64,000 nucleotides of DNA from Streptomyces durocortorensis (GTDB lineage Bacteria > Actinomycetota > Actinomycetes > Streptomycetales > Streptomycetaceae), in NCBI RefSeq assembly GCF_031760065.1, contig NZ_CP134500.1:5146001-5210000 (forward strand). Direction: 5' to 3'. The position numbers and the translations under genes were made by a program. Shown piece by piece: positions 25,423 through 35,202 of this stretch. Each line of letters begins with the position of its first letter. Within the stretch, counting starts at the first letter, position 1. The notes beneath the pieces were generated by a model that searched no databases, was not told the DNA's origin, and saw only the letters and a program-made list of their open reading frames with translations.

Positions 25423-26775
25423 CTAGGCCCCGAGCATTCCGGTCCACATGTCCGGGAAGTCCGGCAGGGTCTTGGCGGTCGTGCCCACGTTCTCGATCTC
25501 CACGCCCTTCACTGCGAGGCCGATGACCGCTCCTGCGGTGGCCATGCGGTGGTCGTCGTACGTGTGGAAGACGCCGCCGTGCAGCGGGCGCGGGCGGATG
25601 TGCAGCCCGTCGGCCGTCTCGGTGACGTCGCCGCCGAGCTCGTTGATCTCCTTGGTCAGCGCCGCCAGCCGGTCCGTCTCGTGCAGCCGCAGATGGGCCA
25701 CGCCCCGCAGGGTGGAGGGCGAGTCGGCCAGCGCCGCGACCGCCGCGATGCCCGGGGTCAGCTCGCCGACCTCGCCGAGGTCCACGTCGATGCCGTGGAC
25801 ACGGCCCGTACCGGTGAAGGTCAGACCGCGTTCGGTCAGCTCGCAGCTGCCGCCCATCGCGGTGAAGATCTCGCGCAGCGCGTCACCCGGCTGCGTGGTG
25901 CGCTCCGGCCAGTCGGGGACGGTGACCCTGCCCCCGGTCACCAGCGCGGCGGCCAGGAACGGCTGGGCGTTGGAGAGGTCCGGCTCGACCGTCAGGTCCC
26001 GGCCGAGCAGCGCGGAGGGGGAGACCCGCCACACGTTCGGCTCGCCGCCCGTCTCCGGCTCGTCCACCTGCGCGCCGACGGCCCGCAGCATGTCGACGGT
26101 CATCCGGATGTGCGGCATCGAGGGGAGGACGGAACCGGTGTGCCGGACCTCCACGCCCTGGTTGAAGCGCGGCCCCGAGAGCAGCAGCGCCGAGACGAAC
26201 TGCGAGGACGACGACGCGTCGATCGCCACCGGGCCGCCGTCCAGCGCCCCGCCGCCGTGCACGGTCAGCGGCAGCGCCCCGCGCCCGTCGTCGTCGATCC
26301 GCGCGCCCAGTGCCCGCAACGCCTCGATCACGCCGGTCAGGGGCCGCTCGTAGGAGCGGGGGTCGCCGTCGAAACGGATCGGGCCGTCGGCGAGCGTGGC
26401 GACGGGCGGCAGGAATCGCATGACCGTACCGGCGTTGCCGACGTCGACGGTGGCCGGGCCGTGCAGCCCGGCCGGGATGACCCGCCAGGCCTCGCCGGAG
26501 GCGTCCGGGCCGGTCGCGGCGGAGGGGCTGGTCGCGGAGGACGAGGAGACCGTCTCCTCGATGCCGACGCCCATCGCGCGGAGCGCCTGGGCCATCAGCA
26601 GGGTGTCGCGGGAGCGCAGCGGGCGGCGCAGCCAGCCCGGCTCGGAGGCCAGCGAGGCCAGGACGAGCGCCCGGTTGGTGACCGATTTCGATCCGGGCAC
26701 GGTGACGGTCGCGTCGACGGCTCCGCTCGCGTGGGGGGCGGGCCAGAGGGCGGGGTGCACGGAACTCTCGGTCAT
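25423..26775 (-). CDS. aroA: 5-enolpyruvylshikimate-3-phosphate synthase
   Basis: 450 residues. Motifs: [17 protein letters not shown] (phosphate and shikimate site), [12 protein letters not shown] and [16 protein letters not shown], then [14 protein letters not shown] at the end. The enzyme joins shikimate-3-phosphate and phosphoenolpyruvate in aromatic amino acid synthesis. ATG 26775 is preferred over 26781; neither has a strong Shine-Dalgarno. It is co-transcribed with rsgA. Confidence 0.95.
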   Translation of the reverse strand: MTESSVHPALWPAPHASGAVDATVTVPGSKSVTNRALVLASLASEPGWLRRPLRSRDTLLMAQALRAMGVGIEETVSSSSATSPSAATGPDASGEAWRVIPAGLHGPATVDVGNAGTVMRFLPPVATLADGPIRFDGDPRSYERPLTGVIEALRALGARIDDDGRGALPLTVHGGGALDGGPVAIDASSSSQFVSALLLSGPRFNQGVEVRHTGSVLPSMPHIRMTVDMLRAVGAQVDEPETGGEPNVWRVSPSALLGRDLTVEPDLSNAQPFLAAALVTGGRVTVPDWPERTTQPGDALREIFTAMGGSCELTERGLTFTGTGRVHGIDVDLGEVGELTPGIAAVAALADSPSTLRGVAHLRLHETDRLAALTKEINELGGDVTETADGLHIRPRPLHGGVFHTYDDHRMATAGAVIGLAVKGVEIENVGTTAKTLPDFPDMWTGMLGA

Positions 26776-26830
26776 GGCCATCACTTTAGTGGTTCCGCGC
26801 GAACCAGGATCCTGATGAAAAGGGCGGAAA

Positions 26831-26862
26831 CCGGTCCGTAACGAAAGAGTGGTACGGGCCGG
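26831..26862 (-). terminator. Weak hairpin after the M50-like gene
   Basis: A 9-bp stem CCGGTCCGT/ACGGGCCGG with one wobble and a 14-base loop, 17 bases beyond the M50-like stop. Confidence 0.4.
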
Positions 26863-26878
26863 AGCGGCCGGGTCCGCC

Positions 26879-27592
26879 TCACCAGCCCAGCAGCCATCGC
26901 CCTCCGCCGATCAGCGAGCACAGCGACACCGCGTGGAAGAGGAAGAGCCACAGCGCGGCCGGGGCGTGGGTCAGCCGGGCCAACTGGTCCGCGTCGGAGT
27001 CCGGAGCACCCCCGAAGCGTCGCTTGGACTGGAGCTCGAACGGCGGCCGCACCCCGCCCAGCAGCAGGAACCACACCACCGCGTACGCGAACGCCGACTG
27101 GACGTCCGCGGCGGCCAGCCAGGACACCAGCAGGAAGGCCGCGCCGGTCAGGATGACGGTGAGGGCCCCGTACACATTGCGGATCATCACCAGCATCACC
27201 GCGAGCAGCGCCGTCGCCACCCACAGCAGCAGGGTGATCCGCCCGTTGGTGAGCAGCCAGGCGCCGCCCAGACCCAGCAGTGAGGGGGCCGTGTAGCCGG
27301 CCGCGGCGGTGAGGATCATGCCGATCCCCGTCGGCTTGCCGCGGCTGACGGTCAGCCCGCTGGTGTCCGAGTGCAGCCGGATGCCGGAGAGCTGCCGTCC
27401 GGTGAGCAGGGCCACCAGGCCGTGGCCGCCCTCGTGCGCGATGGTGATCGTGTTGCGGGCCAGCCGCCATATCGGGTTCGGTACGACGGCGATGAGCGCG
27501 AGCGTGGCCGTCACCACCACCAGCCACTGCTCCGGCGCGGGCTGGGTGCCGGTCACGCGATCCCACAGATCGCCCAATTCGGTGCTGTTCAT
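26879..27592 (-). CDS. M50-like integral membrane metallopeptidase
   Basis: 237 residues. The zinc motif HEGGH in [18 protein letters not shown] (about 47-51) is set in a membrane helix. At least four further hydrophobic helices follow ([38 protein letters not shown]). The third zinc ligand, normally in an LDG motif, is not obvious, so activity is uncertain. It starts at ATG 27592, 53 bases from the divergent SRAP gene. Confidence 0.8.
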   Translation of the reverse strand: MNSTELGDLWDRVTGTQPAPEQWLVVVTATLALIAVVPNPIWRLARNTITIAHEGGHGLVALLTGRQLSGIRLHSDTSGLTVSRGKPTGIGMILTAAAGYTAPSLLGLGGAWLLTNGRITLLLWVATALLAVMLVMIRNVYGALTVILTGAAFLLVSWLAAADVQSAFAYAVVWFLLLGGVRPPFELQSKRRFGGAPDSDADQLARLTHAPAALWLFLFHAVSLCSLIGGGRWLLGW

Positions 27593-27645
27593 CGGCCGGG
27601 CGACTCCTTGCGGTCGGGGCGGTCGGTCGTGGCAGTGTGGCACTT

Positions 27646-28461
27646 ATGTGCGGAAGGTATGCAGCGAGTCGGAAGCCCGAGGACCTGACCGGACTCTTCG
27701 GCGTCGAGAAGTGGGAACCCACCGAGGCCTTGGAGCCGGACTGGAACGTGGCGCCGACCAAAGAGGTCTACGCGGTTCTGGACCGTCCTGTTAAGGACGC
27801 GGACGACCGGCGTCCGGTTCGCCAGCTGCGCACCCTGAAATGGGGGCTCGTCCCGTCCTGGTCGAAGACCCCCGAGGGCGCCGCCCGGATGATCAACGCC
27901 CGCGCGGAGACCGTCCACGAGAAGCCCTCCTTCCGGAACGCCTTCGCTCAGCGCCGCTGCATCCTGCCCGCCGACGGCTACTACGAGTGGGTCACCGGCG
28001 CGGAGGAACGGCAGCTGGAGGAGAGGAAGGGCAAGAAGCGGGCGCGCAAGCAGCCGTATTTCGTGACCCCCGCCGACGGCTCGGTCTTCGCGATGGCCGG
28101 ACTGTACGAGTTCTGGCGCGACCCGACCCTGCCCGGCGACCACGAGCTGGCCTGGTGGGTCACCTGCTCGGTGATCACCACCGAGGCGGAGACCGCACCG
28201 CTGGCGGTCGCCCCCGCCGAAGGACCCGGCGCCCTCGCCGACATCCACCCCCGGATGCCGCTGATGCTCACCCCGGACCGCTGGGACGCCTGGCTGGACC
28301 CCTCGCACACGGGCCTCGACGAGCTGCGCGCGCTGCTGGAGCCGCCGCCCGGCGGGCTGATGCGGGCCTACCCGGTCGCCACCGCCGTCAGCAACGTCCG
28401 CAACAACGGACCGGAGCTGCTGGAGGAGCTGGCCGCGCCGGAGGAGTCGACGCTGTTCTGA
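27646..28461 (+). CDS. SRAP-family DNA repair protein (YedK/HMCES)
   Basis: 271 residues. All known active-site residues are visible: Cys2 at the N-terminus (MCGRYA), the Asn in INARAET, the Glu in DGYYEW and the His in IHPRMP. SRAP proteins crosslink to abasic sites in single-stranded DNA through Cys2 and so shield them. ATG 27646 is required to place the cysteine second, excluding the upstream start at 27637. Confidence 0.94.
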   Translation: MCGRYAASRKPEDLTGLFGVEKWEPTEALEPDWNVAPTKEVYAVLDRPVKDADDRRPVRQLRTLKWGLVPSWSKTPEGAARMINARAETVHEKPSFRNAFAQRRCILPADGYYEWVTGAEERQLEERKGKKRARKQPYFVTPADGSVFAMAGLYEFWRDPTLPGDHELAWWVTCSVITTEAETAPLAVAPAEGPGALADIHPRMPLMLTPDRWDAWLDPSHTGLDELRALLEPPPGGLMRAYPVATAVSNVRNNGPELLEELAAPEESTLF

Positions 28462-28478
28462 ACGGGAGGGGAGGCAGG

Positions 28479-29138
28479 ATGGGACGCGTGAGCCGTGAGA
28501 AGAGCGTGCAGAGCATCCCCACCGACGCCGGAGAGGCCCGGATCACCTGGCTCCCCGCCACGACCGGCGCGCGGCCCCGCCTCGTGCTGGCCGTGAGCCA
28601 CGGGGCGGGCGGCGGCATCGAGGCCCGCGATCTGAAGGCCCTGGCCGCCGCCCTGCCCGGACAGGGCGTCACCGTCGCTCTGGTGGAGCAGCCCTGGCGG
28701 GTGGCGGGCAAGAAGGTGGCGCCCGCCCCGAAGACCCTCGACACCGGCTGGCGCGGACTGTGGCCCGCCCTGGCCGAGCCCGGGCTGCCCGTCGTCGCCG
28801 GGGGCCGCAGCGCCGGGGCCCGGGTCGCCTGCCGCACCGCCACCGAGCTGGGCGCGGCGGCCGTCCTCGCGCTCAGCTTCCCGCTGCACCCCCCGGGCAG
28901 GCCCGAGAAGTCCCGCGCCGACGAACTCCTCGGTGCCGGGGTGCCCACCCTCGTGGTGCAGGGCGGCAACGACCCGTTCGGGCGGCCGGAGGAGTTCCCG
29001 CCCGGTCCGTACGAGCTGGCCGAAGTGCCGTACGGGGACCACGGCTTCGCCGTACCGAAGAAGTCCGGGCTGAGCGAGGAACAGACGATGGGCATCCTCA
29101 CCGAAGCGGTCAGCGGGTGGCTCATGTCACTCGGGTGA
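28479..29138 (+). CDS. Alpha/beta-hydrolase-family protein (Tex30/KANL3-like)
   Basis: 219 residues. SHGAGGG (about 40-46) is the oxyanion-type loop; the nucleophile motif GGRSAGARVA supplies the serine. TLVVQGGNDPFG and a late GDHGFAVPK supply the acid and histidine. This short family lacks a lid. Substrate unknown. ATG 28479 is 17 bases after the SRAP stop, so the two are probably one operon. It ends 10 bases before the sigR promoter elements. Confidence 0.82.
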   Translation: MGRVSREKSVQSIPTDAGEARITWLPATTGARPRLVLAVSHGAGGGIEARDLKALAAALPGQGVTVALVEQPWRVAGKKVAPAPKTLDTGWRGLWPALAEPGLPVVAGGRSAGARVACRTATELGAAAVLALSFPLHPPGRPEKSRADELLGAGVPTLVVQGGNDPFGRPEEFPPGPYELAEVPYGDHGFAVPKKSGLSEEQTMGILTEAVSGWLMSLG

Positions 29139-29149
29139 CACGGGCCCCG

Positions 29150-29175
29150 GGAATGCTCCGCACGGGGGCGCTGTT
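29150..29175 (+). promoter_or_regulatory. Sigma-R-dependent sigR promoter (p2 type)
   Basis: GGAAT (29150-29154, within GGGAAT), exactly 18 bases, then GTT (29173-29175): an exact match to the sigma-R consensus. The transcript would start near 29182 and cover the upstream ATG 29226. Confidence 0.88.
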
Positions 29176-29225
29176 GTTCGGGACGTCGGTACAACAACGT
29201 CGTACGTGGAGAGGGAGTCCGTCGC

Positions 29226-29411
29226 ATGGGTTCGACCATCTGCCCGAGCCGCTCGAACACCGCTGACCTGGAGTGGAGCGTGCTGCCCGCGGCGAGGACC
29301 ACCCCTGAGCGACCCCTGAGCGGCGGTAATCGACAGGCCGTCTCCAAGCAGGGTCGACTATTCTCCGATGCGAGCGGGTCCGGTTTCGGCTCCGCCACAT
29401 CGTTGGAGGAG
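29226..29411 (+). other. N-terminal extension of the long sigma-R isoform
   Basis: ATG 29226 has GGGAG eight bases upstream and is in frame with sigR, adding 62 residues. S. coelicolor makes an unstable long form (sigma-R') from a sigma-R-induced promoter, with a similar extension. The extension contains one cysteine (position 6) and is otherwise low in complexity. Confidence 0.7.
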
Positions 29412-30068
29412 GTGGGTCCGGTCACTGGGACCGACACAGGGACCGACGACGGCCGCGCACCGGAGACGCCCGCCGAGCGCAACGCGCGCTTCGAGCGCGA
29501 CGCCCTGGGCTTTCTCGACCAGATGTATTCGGCCGCGCTGCGCATGACGCGCAACCCCGCCGATGCGGAGGACCTGGTCCAGGAGACCTACGCCAAGGCG
29601 TACGGCTCCTTCCACCAGTTCCGCGAGGGCACCAACCTCAAGGCGTGGATGTACCGCATCCTCACCAACACCTTCATCAACTCGTACCGCAAGAAGCAGC
29701 GCGAGCCCCAGCGCAGCGCCGCCGAGGAGATCGAGGACTGGCAGCTGGCCCGCGCCGAGTCGCACATGTCGACCGGTCTGCGCTCGGCCGAGTCCCAGGC
29801 CCTCGACCATCTCCCGGACTCCGACGTGAAGTCGGCGCTCCAGGCGATCCCCGAGGAGTTCCGCATCGCCGTGTATCTCGCCGATGTCGAGGGCTTTGCC
29901 TACAAGGAGATCGCGGACATCATGGGGACTCCCATCGGTACGGTGATGTCCCGGCTGCACCGCGGCCGCCGCCAGCTGCGCGGCATGCTGGAGGACTACG
30001 CCCGTGAGCGCGGGCTCGTCGCAGCCGGTGCCGGTGACTCGGACGATCGGAAGGGCTCGGCCTCATGA
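29412..30068 (+). CDS. sigR: ECF sigma factor SigR (thiol-oxidative stress)
   Basis: 218 residues from GTG 29412. Region 2 is visible at [18 protein letters not shown] and [20 protein letters not shown]; region 4 is [31 protein letters not shown]. It directs transcription of thioredoxin, mycothiol and proteostasis genes under disulphide stress. GGAGGAG abuts GTG 29412 without the usual spacing, so the short-form start is less certain; the long form starts at 29226. The stop overlaps the rsrA start. Confidence 0.95.
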   Translation: MGPVTGTDTGTDDGRAPETPAERNARFERDALGFLDQMYSAALRMTRNPADAEDLVQETYAKAYGSFHQFREGTNLKAWMYRILTNTFINSYRKKQREPQRSAAEEIEDWQLARAESHMSTGLRSAESQALDHLPDSDVKSALQAIPEEFRIAVYLADVEGFAYKEIADIMGTPIGTVMSRLHRGRRQLRGMLEDYARERGLVAAGAGDSDDRKGSAS

Positions 30069-30385
30069 GCTGCGGAGAGCCGCACGAGACGGATTGCTCG
30101 GAGGTGCTCGATCATCTCTACGAGTTTCTCGACCGGGAGATGCCCGCGGGCGACTGCACCAAGTTCGAGGTGCACTTCGAGGAGTGCTCCCCGTGCCTGG
30201 AGAAGTACGGCCTCGAACAGGCCGTGAAGAAGCTGGTGAAGCGCTGCTGCGGACAGGACGACGTCCCGGCCGACCTGCGCTCCAAGGTGATGGGCCGGAT
30301 CGATCTGATCCGGGCCGGCGAGTCCGTGCCAGACCAGGATGTGTCCGTGCACAGCACGGACCGGTCGGCGACCGCCACCGAATAG
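30065..30385 (+). CDS. rsrA: Zinc-binding redox anti-sigma factor RsrA
   Basis: 106 residues. All cysteines known from S. coelicolor RsrA are at the same numbers: C3, C11, C31, C41, C44, C61 and C62, with H7 and H37 and the HxxxCxxC motif. Reduced, zinc-loaded RsrA holds SigR; disulphide formation releases zinc and the sigma factor. ATGA overlap with sigR ensures coupled synthesis. Confidence 0.96.
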   Translation: MSCGEPHETDCSEVLDHLYEFLDREMPAGDCTKFEVHFEECSPCLEKYGLEQAVKKLVKRCCGQDDVPADLRSKVMGRIDLIRAGESVPDQDVSVHSTDRSATATE

Positions 30386-30461
30386 TCACCCGAATGTGCT
30401 AATCGGATCCGTAGCGGCTCGGTGAGCCGGACAACTCGCTAGCGTGGCGCCTCCATCGAGC

Positions 30462-31907
30462 ATGCTGGGGGGGGCGAGTGCGGGCGTGAGGGGCACACCG
30501 GCGGCGGCGCGCGTCTGCATCCTGGCCGCAGTCGTCTGCGCGGTCTGCTGCACGCTCCCCGTGTACGCGGCTGACGCCCCGGTCCCGTGGGGCACGACGG
30601 CCCTGCTCGCCGCACTGGGTCTCGGTTCCGAGCTGGCCGCCCGTCGCCGTCACGCGGGCGGCTCCCTCACCGTCGGCGCCGGATCGTCCGTTCCGTTGCT
30701 CCTGGCCGCGGCTTTTCTGCTGCCGCCCGCCGCCGCCGCGCTGGTGGCGGTCCCGGGAGCGCTGGCCGGGCGGGTGGAGCGGCCCCCGTACGCCGCCCGC
30801 CGGATCTGGCGGGCCGCCCAGCTCGCCCTCACCTGTGCCGCCGCCTCCTGGGTCCACACCGCCCTCGGCGGACCGGCGACCCTCGGCGGCCCCGGCCTGG
30901 CACCGGACTTCCCGCTCGCCCTGCTGCCCGTCTGCGCCGCGTCGGTCGCCTTCAGCCTGGTCCTGACCGCGCTCGACGGGGTCATCCTCGCGGCGGCGGA
31001 ACGGCGGCCCGTGCACCGCACCTGGCGCGGTCTGCTTCCGCGCGCGCTCGGCCCCCACCTGGTGCACGCGCTCTCCGGGCTGCTGATGGCCGTCCTGTGG
31101 CGCAGTTCGTACGGGCCGGTCTCCGCGCTCTTCGTCCTGCTGCCGATGTCCGTCTCCTGCTGGGTCTTCGCCCAGTACCACCGCGAGCGGGCCGCCCACC
31201 GGGCCACCATCCGCGCGCTCGTCCACGCCGTCGACATCAAGGACACCTACACCCGGGGCCACAGCGAGCGGGTCGGCCGGGCCTCCGTGCTGATCGCCCG
31301 CGAACTCGGCATGGACGACAGCCGGGTGGAGGCACTCCGCTTCGCCGGGATCCTGCACGACATCGGCAAGCTCGGCGTACCCACCCGGGTGCTCCGCAAG
31401 GACGGCCCCCTCACCTCCGAGGAGCGCCGGATCATGGAGCTGCACCCGGAGTACGGGCACGAGATCGTCCGGGGCATCGCCTTCCTGGACGAGGCGCGCG
31501 ACGCGATCCTGCACCACCACGAACGCCTCGACGGCAGCGGATACCCCTACGGCCTCAGAGGTTCGCGCATTCCCGAGTTCGCCCGGGTCGTCGCGGTCGC
31601 CGACGCCTTCGACGCGATGACCTCCAACCGCTCCTACCGGCGCGCCCGGCCCGTGCCCGCCGCGCTCGCCGAGCTGAAGCGGTGCGCGGGCAGCCAGTTC
31701 GACCCGCGCATGGTGCGGGCGCTGGGCCGCGCCCTGGACCGGCACGGCTGGAGCGCCGCCGACACCGCCGTCACGGCGGACGAACCGGGGGGTGCGGAGG
31801 ACGGGACCCGCCGGGAGGCGGCCCAGGTGCCCGGCGCGCGGTCGGCGGGGCACGGCGCACCGGGCTCCGCCCCACGCCCGTCCCCGTCCCCCGGAGGCCG
31901 TCGGTGA
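30462..31907 (+). CDS. HD-GYP-domain membrane protein
   Basis: 481 residues. About six hydrophobic segments occupy residues 15-245. The HD-GYP domain (about 260-440) retains HSERVGRAS, FAGILHDIGKLGVP, a HPEYG loop, HHERLDGSGYPYGL and VADAFDAM. Intact HD-GYP domains are cyclic-di-GMP phosphodiesterases in other bacteria. The last 50 residues are Pro/Ala/Gly-rich. Start is uncertain: ATG 30462 or GTG 30486, neither with a good Shine-Dalgarno. The next HD gene overlaps its stop. Confidence 0.82.
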   Translation: MLGGASAGVRGTPAAARVCILAAVVCAVCCTLPVYAADAPVPWGTTALLAALGLGSELAARRRHAGGSLTVGAGSSVPLLLAAAFLLPPAAAALVAVPGALAGRVERPPYAARRIWRAAQLALTCAAASWVHTALGGPATLGGPGLAPDFPLALLPVCAASVAFSLVLTALDGVILAAAERRPVHRTWRGLLPRALGPHLVHALSGLLMAVLWRSSYGPVSALFVLLPMSVSCWVFAQYHRERAAHRATIRALVHAVDIKDTYTRGHSERVGRASVLIARELGMDDSRVEALRFAGILHDIGKLGVPTRVLRKDGPLTSEERRIMELHPEYGHEIVRGIAFLDEARDAILHHHERLDGSGYPYGLRGSRIPEFARVVAVADAFDAMTSNRSYRRARPVPAALAELKRCAGSQFDPRMVRALGRALDRHGWSAADTAVTADEPGGAEDGTRREAAQVPGARSAGHGAPGSAPRPSPSPGGRR

Positions 31908-33190
31908 GCGGCGGGTACGCGGGCGCCCCGCCCGCCCCCGTCGTCCTCGCGGTGCGCGGGACCGCCTTCGCCCTCGCCCTCGCCGCGTTCACGCACACCC
32001 TGGTGCAGGGGCTCGTCGGGCCGGGACACGCGTTGGCCTTCGGGCTGCTCGTGGTCCTCGGGGAGGCCGCCCGCCGGGGTGCGCACCCCGGAGAGCGGGA
32101 GCCCGCGCCGCTCGGGGCCGCCGGGGCGCTCGCGTACGCCCTGCTCGGGGACAGCGCCGGGCGGCCGACCGGGCACGGGGCGCTCCAGGTGGTCGCCGTG
32201 GTGGTCGCCGCGCAGGCGCTCGCCGCCGTGCCCAGGGCGGCGAGCGGCCACCGCGTGGACGCGGACCGGGCCGCCCGCCGGACGCTGACCGTGGGCTTCG
32301 CCGCCGTCTGCTTCCAGCCGCTGTACAACTCCGGGCAGGCGGTCCGCTGGTTCGGCGACGGGCTGGCCTTCGCCCTGTTCCTGCTCCTCCTGCTGGCGCT
32401 GACCGCGCTGTGCGACGCCCTGCTGGCGGCCCTCCTGGCCCGCTCGGCGGACCGGCCCGCGGGTCCCGGCGCCACGCCTCCGTACGCACCGCTCCTCGGT
32501 GACGAGCTGCGCGCGCTCGCCGGGATCGGGCCGGCGGTCGGGGCGACCGGCGTCGTGCTGGCGCTGGGCGTCGCGGTCGCCGGGCTCTGGGCGCTGCCTG
32601 TGCTGTGCGGGCCGCTGCTGCTCACGCAGGTCTCCTTCCGCCGGTACGCGGCCGCGCGCACGACCTCCCGCCAGACCGTCTCCTCGCTCGCCCGCGCCAC
32701 CGAGATCGCCGGGTACACCCCGCCAGGCCACGCCCGCCGGGTCGCCGCGCTCGCCACCGCCGTAGGCCGGGAGCTGGGGCTGACCGGACCGCAGCTGACC
32801 GTCCTGGAGCACGCCGCCCTGATGCACGACATCGGCCAGCTCTCCCTTCTCGACCCGGTCGCGGGCGGGGCCACCGCCCGGCTGCCCGCCGCCGAGCAGC
32901 GCCGCATCGCCCTGCTCGGCGGGGCGGTCGTCCGGCGCACCGGTGTGGACCCGGCGGTGGCCGCGGTGGTCGAGCAGCAGGCCGATCCGTACCGGGAACA
33001 ACTGCCCGCCGCCAGGATCGTCAGGACGGTAAACGCATACGACGACCTGTGCGGGGAAAGCGTGAGCGGGCCGCTCGGCGCACTGGAGCTCCTCAGGCTC
33101 GGCACCGGGCACGACCACCAGCCGCAGGTGGTGGAGGCGCTGGGACGAGTCCTGGCGCGGGGCGGTCTGACCCCGGCCGGGGCTGGGTAA
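31904..33190 (+). CDS. Degenerate HD-domain membrane protein
   Basis: 428 residues with about seven hydrophobic segments up to residue 250. The C-terminal HD domain keeps HARRVAALATAVG and HAALMHDIGQLSLLDP, but the later HHExxDGxGYP block is replaced by VEQQADPYREQLPAARIV, so cyclic-di-GMP hydrolysis is unlikely. Start GTG 31904 overlaps the upstream stop (GTGA), with GGAGG upstream. It may pair with the intact HD-GYP protein. Confidence 0.8.
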   Translation: MSGGYAGAPPAPVVLAVRGTAFALALAAFTHTLVQGLVGPGHALAFGLLVVLGEAARRGAHPGEREPAPLGAAGALAYALLGDSAGRPTGHGALQVVAVVVAAQALAAVPRAASGHRVDADRAARRTLTVGFAAVCFQPLYNSGQAVRWFGDGLAFALFLLLLLALTALCDALLAALLARSADRPAGPGATPPYAPLLGDELRALAGIGPAVGATGVVLALGVAVAGLWALPVLCGPLLLTQVSFRRYAAARTTSRQTVSSLARATEIAGYTPPGHARRVAALATAVGRELGLTGPQLTVLEHAALMHDIGQLSLLDPVAGGATARLPAAEQRRIALLGGAVVRRTGVDPAVAAVVEQQADPYREQLPAARIVRTVNAYDDLCGESVSGPLGALELLRLGTGHDHQPQVVEALGRVLARGGLTPAGAG

Positions 33191-33282
33191 CCCATGGGTA
33201 ATGAGCGGGCGTCGGGCCGGGCATGGTTGGATGCGAAAGCAGAGCGGATAACGAGGGTGTCCAGTCGGGACAGGCGGGAATC

Positions 33283-34278
33283 GTGAGGATCTTCGGGAAG
33301 GTACGGCATCGTCCGTCCGCCTCTTGGCGGCAGGCCACGGACCGCGCGTTCACGCTGATCGGCGACGGCCGGTACGAGGACGCGGGGGCGCTGCTGACGC
33401 GCGCGGCGGATCTGGAGCCCTGGCTCTCGGAGTCCTGGTTCAATCTGGCACTGCTGCACAAGTTCCGGCACGACTGGGAGCAGGCGCGCGCGGCGGGCCT
33501 GCGGGCGGTCGCGCTGCTGGACCGCGAGTCCGGCGCCCCGGACTGGTGGAACGTGGGCATCGCGGCCACCGCGCTCCAGGACTGGCCACTGGCGCGCCGG
33601 GCCTGGCAGGCGTACGGCCTCAAGGTCCCCGGCAGCGGCCAGCACAGCGCGGCGACCACCGAGCCGACCGGCATGGAGCTGGGCAGCGCGGCGGTGCGGC
33701 TCTCGCCGGAGGGCGAGGCCGAGGTGGTCTGGGGCCGCCGCCTCGACCCGGCCCGGATCGAGGTGCTGTCCATTCCGCTGCCGTCCTCAGGGCGGCGCTG
33801 GGGCGAGGTCGTCCTGCACGACGGGGTCCCCAACGGCGAGCGGGTCACCGCGGCCGGGCCCGCCTATCCGGTGTTCGACGAGATCGAGCTGTGGGCGCCC
33901 TCGCCGGTGCCGACCTGGGTGGTGCTGCTGGAGGCGGCCACCGAGGACGACCGCGACGCCTTGGAGAAGCTGGCCTCGGACGCCGGGTTCGCCGCCGAGG
34001 ACTGGTCCTCCTCCGTACGGCTGCTGTGCCGGGACTGCTCGGAGAGCCGGATGGAGAGCGACGAGGGGGACGGGGAGCACCTGGACCCGCACGACCACAG
34101 CGAGCCCGGCCACCCGGGCCCGCTGGGCCACCGCACCGCGGGCGCCGGTGACCTGTGGGTCCCGGAGCGCGAGTGCGGTCTCGCGGCCCCCGCCGGGCTG
34201 GTGCGCGGACTGCTGGACGGCTGGGTCGCCGACAGCCCCGACAGCCGTGAGTGGCGGGATCTCGAAGAAGTCTGCTGA
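33283..34278 (+). CDS. Tetratricopeptide-like protein of unknown function
   Basis: 331 residues. The N-terminal third has two or three TPR-like helix pairs (RQATDRAFTLIGDGRYEDAG, WFNLALLHKFRHDWEQARA, WWNVGIAATALQDWPLARRA). The rest is beta-rich, with a CRDC pair (about 268-271) followed by an acidic, His-rich stretch. The start GTG 33283 begins the conserved block MRIFGKVRHRPSASW; the upstream frame is poorer. Soluble; function unknown. Confidence 0.72.
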   Translation: MRIFGKVRHRPSASWRQATDRAFTLIGDGRYEDAGALLTRAADLEPWLSESWFNLALLHKFRHDWEQARAAGLRAVALLDRESGAPDWWNVGIAATALQDWPLARRAWQAYGLKVPGSGQHSAATTEPTGMELGSAAVRLSPEGEAEVVWGRRLDPARIEVLSIPLPSSGRRWGEVVLHDGVPNGERVTAAGPAYPVFDEIELWAPSPVPTWVVLLEAATEDDRDALEKLASDAGFAAEDWSSSVRLLCRDCSESRMESDEGDGEHLDPHDHSEPGHPGPLGHRTAGAGDLWVPERECGLAAPAGLVRGLLDGWVADSPDSREWRDLEEVC

Positions 34279-34398
34279 CCGCTGCCCGTAGGCTGTACGC
34301 GCACCGATCGCGGTGCTGCTCCTCCCGTGGTTCCCGGTTTCCGGCGGGTTCGGCGGGGTTCACCGAGTTCAGGTTTTGCAGGAAGGCGTACGGCGGAC

Positions 34399-35037
34399 AT
34401 GTCGCAGCAGGAGACGGACGGGACGATCGGCGTGGACGACGAGGGGTTCATCGTCGACACCGAGGACTGTGAGGCGCGCGAGGCGGCGTACCGCGAGCGC
34501 GGCACCTCCCGTCCGATCACGGTCGTGGGCAACCCGGTGCTGCACAAGGAGTGCAAGGACGTCACGGAGTTCGGTGACGAGCTGGCGCAGCTGATCGACG
34601 ACATGTTCGCCAGCCAGAAGACGGCCGAGGGCGTGGGCCTCGCGGCCAACCAGATCGGTGTGGACCTCAAGGTCTTCGTCTACGACTGCCCGGACGACGA
34701 CGGGAAGCGGCACACCGGTGTCGTCTGCAACCCGGTCCTGGAGGAGCTCGCCCCCGAGCGGCGGGTGCTGGACGACTCCAACGAGGGCTGCCTCTCGGTC
34801 CCGACCGCGTACGCGTCCCTCGCCCGCCCCGACTATGCGGTGGTGCGTGGACAGGACGCGAAGGGCAACCCGATCCGGGTCAGAGGCACCGGCTACTTCG
34901 CGCGCTGCCTCCAGCACGAGACGGACCACCTCTACGGCTACCTGTACATCGACCGGCTCTCCAAGCGGGACCGCAAGGACGCGCTGCGGCAGATGGAAGA
35001 GGGCACGCCGCGCTACGAGACCGTCCCCAACGGCTGA
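34399..35037 (+). CDS. def: Peptide deformylase
   Basis: 212 residues. Three metal-site motifs are intact: [17 protein letters not shown] and QHETDHLYG. It removes the formyl group from nascent polypeptides. The N-terminal extension of about 50 acidic residues (from [18 protein letters not shown]) is longer than in E. coli Def. A terminator hairpin follows at 35049. Confidence 0.95.
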   Translation: MSQQETDGTIGVDDEGFIVDTEDCEAREAAYRERGTSRPITVVGNPVLHKECKDVTEFGDELAQLIDDMFASQKTAEGVGLAANQIGVDLKVFVYDCPDDDGKRHTGVVCNPVLEELAPERRVLDDSNEGCLSVPTAYASLARPDYAVVRGQDAKGNPIRVRGTGYFARCLQHETDHLYGYLYIDRLSKRDRKDALRQMEEGTPRYETVPNG

Positions 35038-35048
35038 GGCCGCGCCGC

Positions 35049-35083
35049 AGGGGCCCGACGCCGTTCCCGGGCGCCGGGCCCCT
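35049..35083 (+). terminator. Hairpin terminator of def
   Basis: AGGGGCCCG pairs with CGGGCCCCT; an inner CGCC/GGCG extends the stem across one mismatch. It starts 11 bases after the def stop and is followed by a short T-run (GGCTTT). Confidence 0.75.
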
Positions 35084-35202
35084 TGGCTTTCCGGATACCA
35101 CCGGGCGGATAACTGCCGTTTGCTCAGGGGTAGTTGACGCGCGTCGACTCCTGGGCCAGGCTCACCTGGACACCGCCCGTGACGTTCAGAGGGAGACCCC
35201 CT

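Noticed and set aside
25412..25427. dre-like sequence CATGGTCTCTAGGCCC at the aroA-rsgA junction
   Set aside because: The core has an extra pair of bases and is not palindromic; it spans a stop and a start codon.
30399..31853. Long open frame on the minus strand opposite the HD-GYP gene
   Set aside because: No recognisable motif, and the plus strand has an intact HD-GYP domain.
33277..33302. Possible second sigma-R promoter, GGAAT-N18-GGT
   Set aside because: The -10 triplet is GGT instead of GTT and it overlaps the start of the TPR-like gene.
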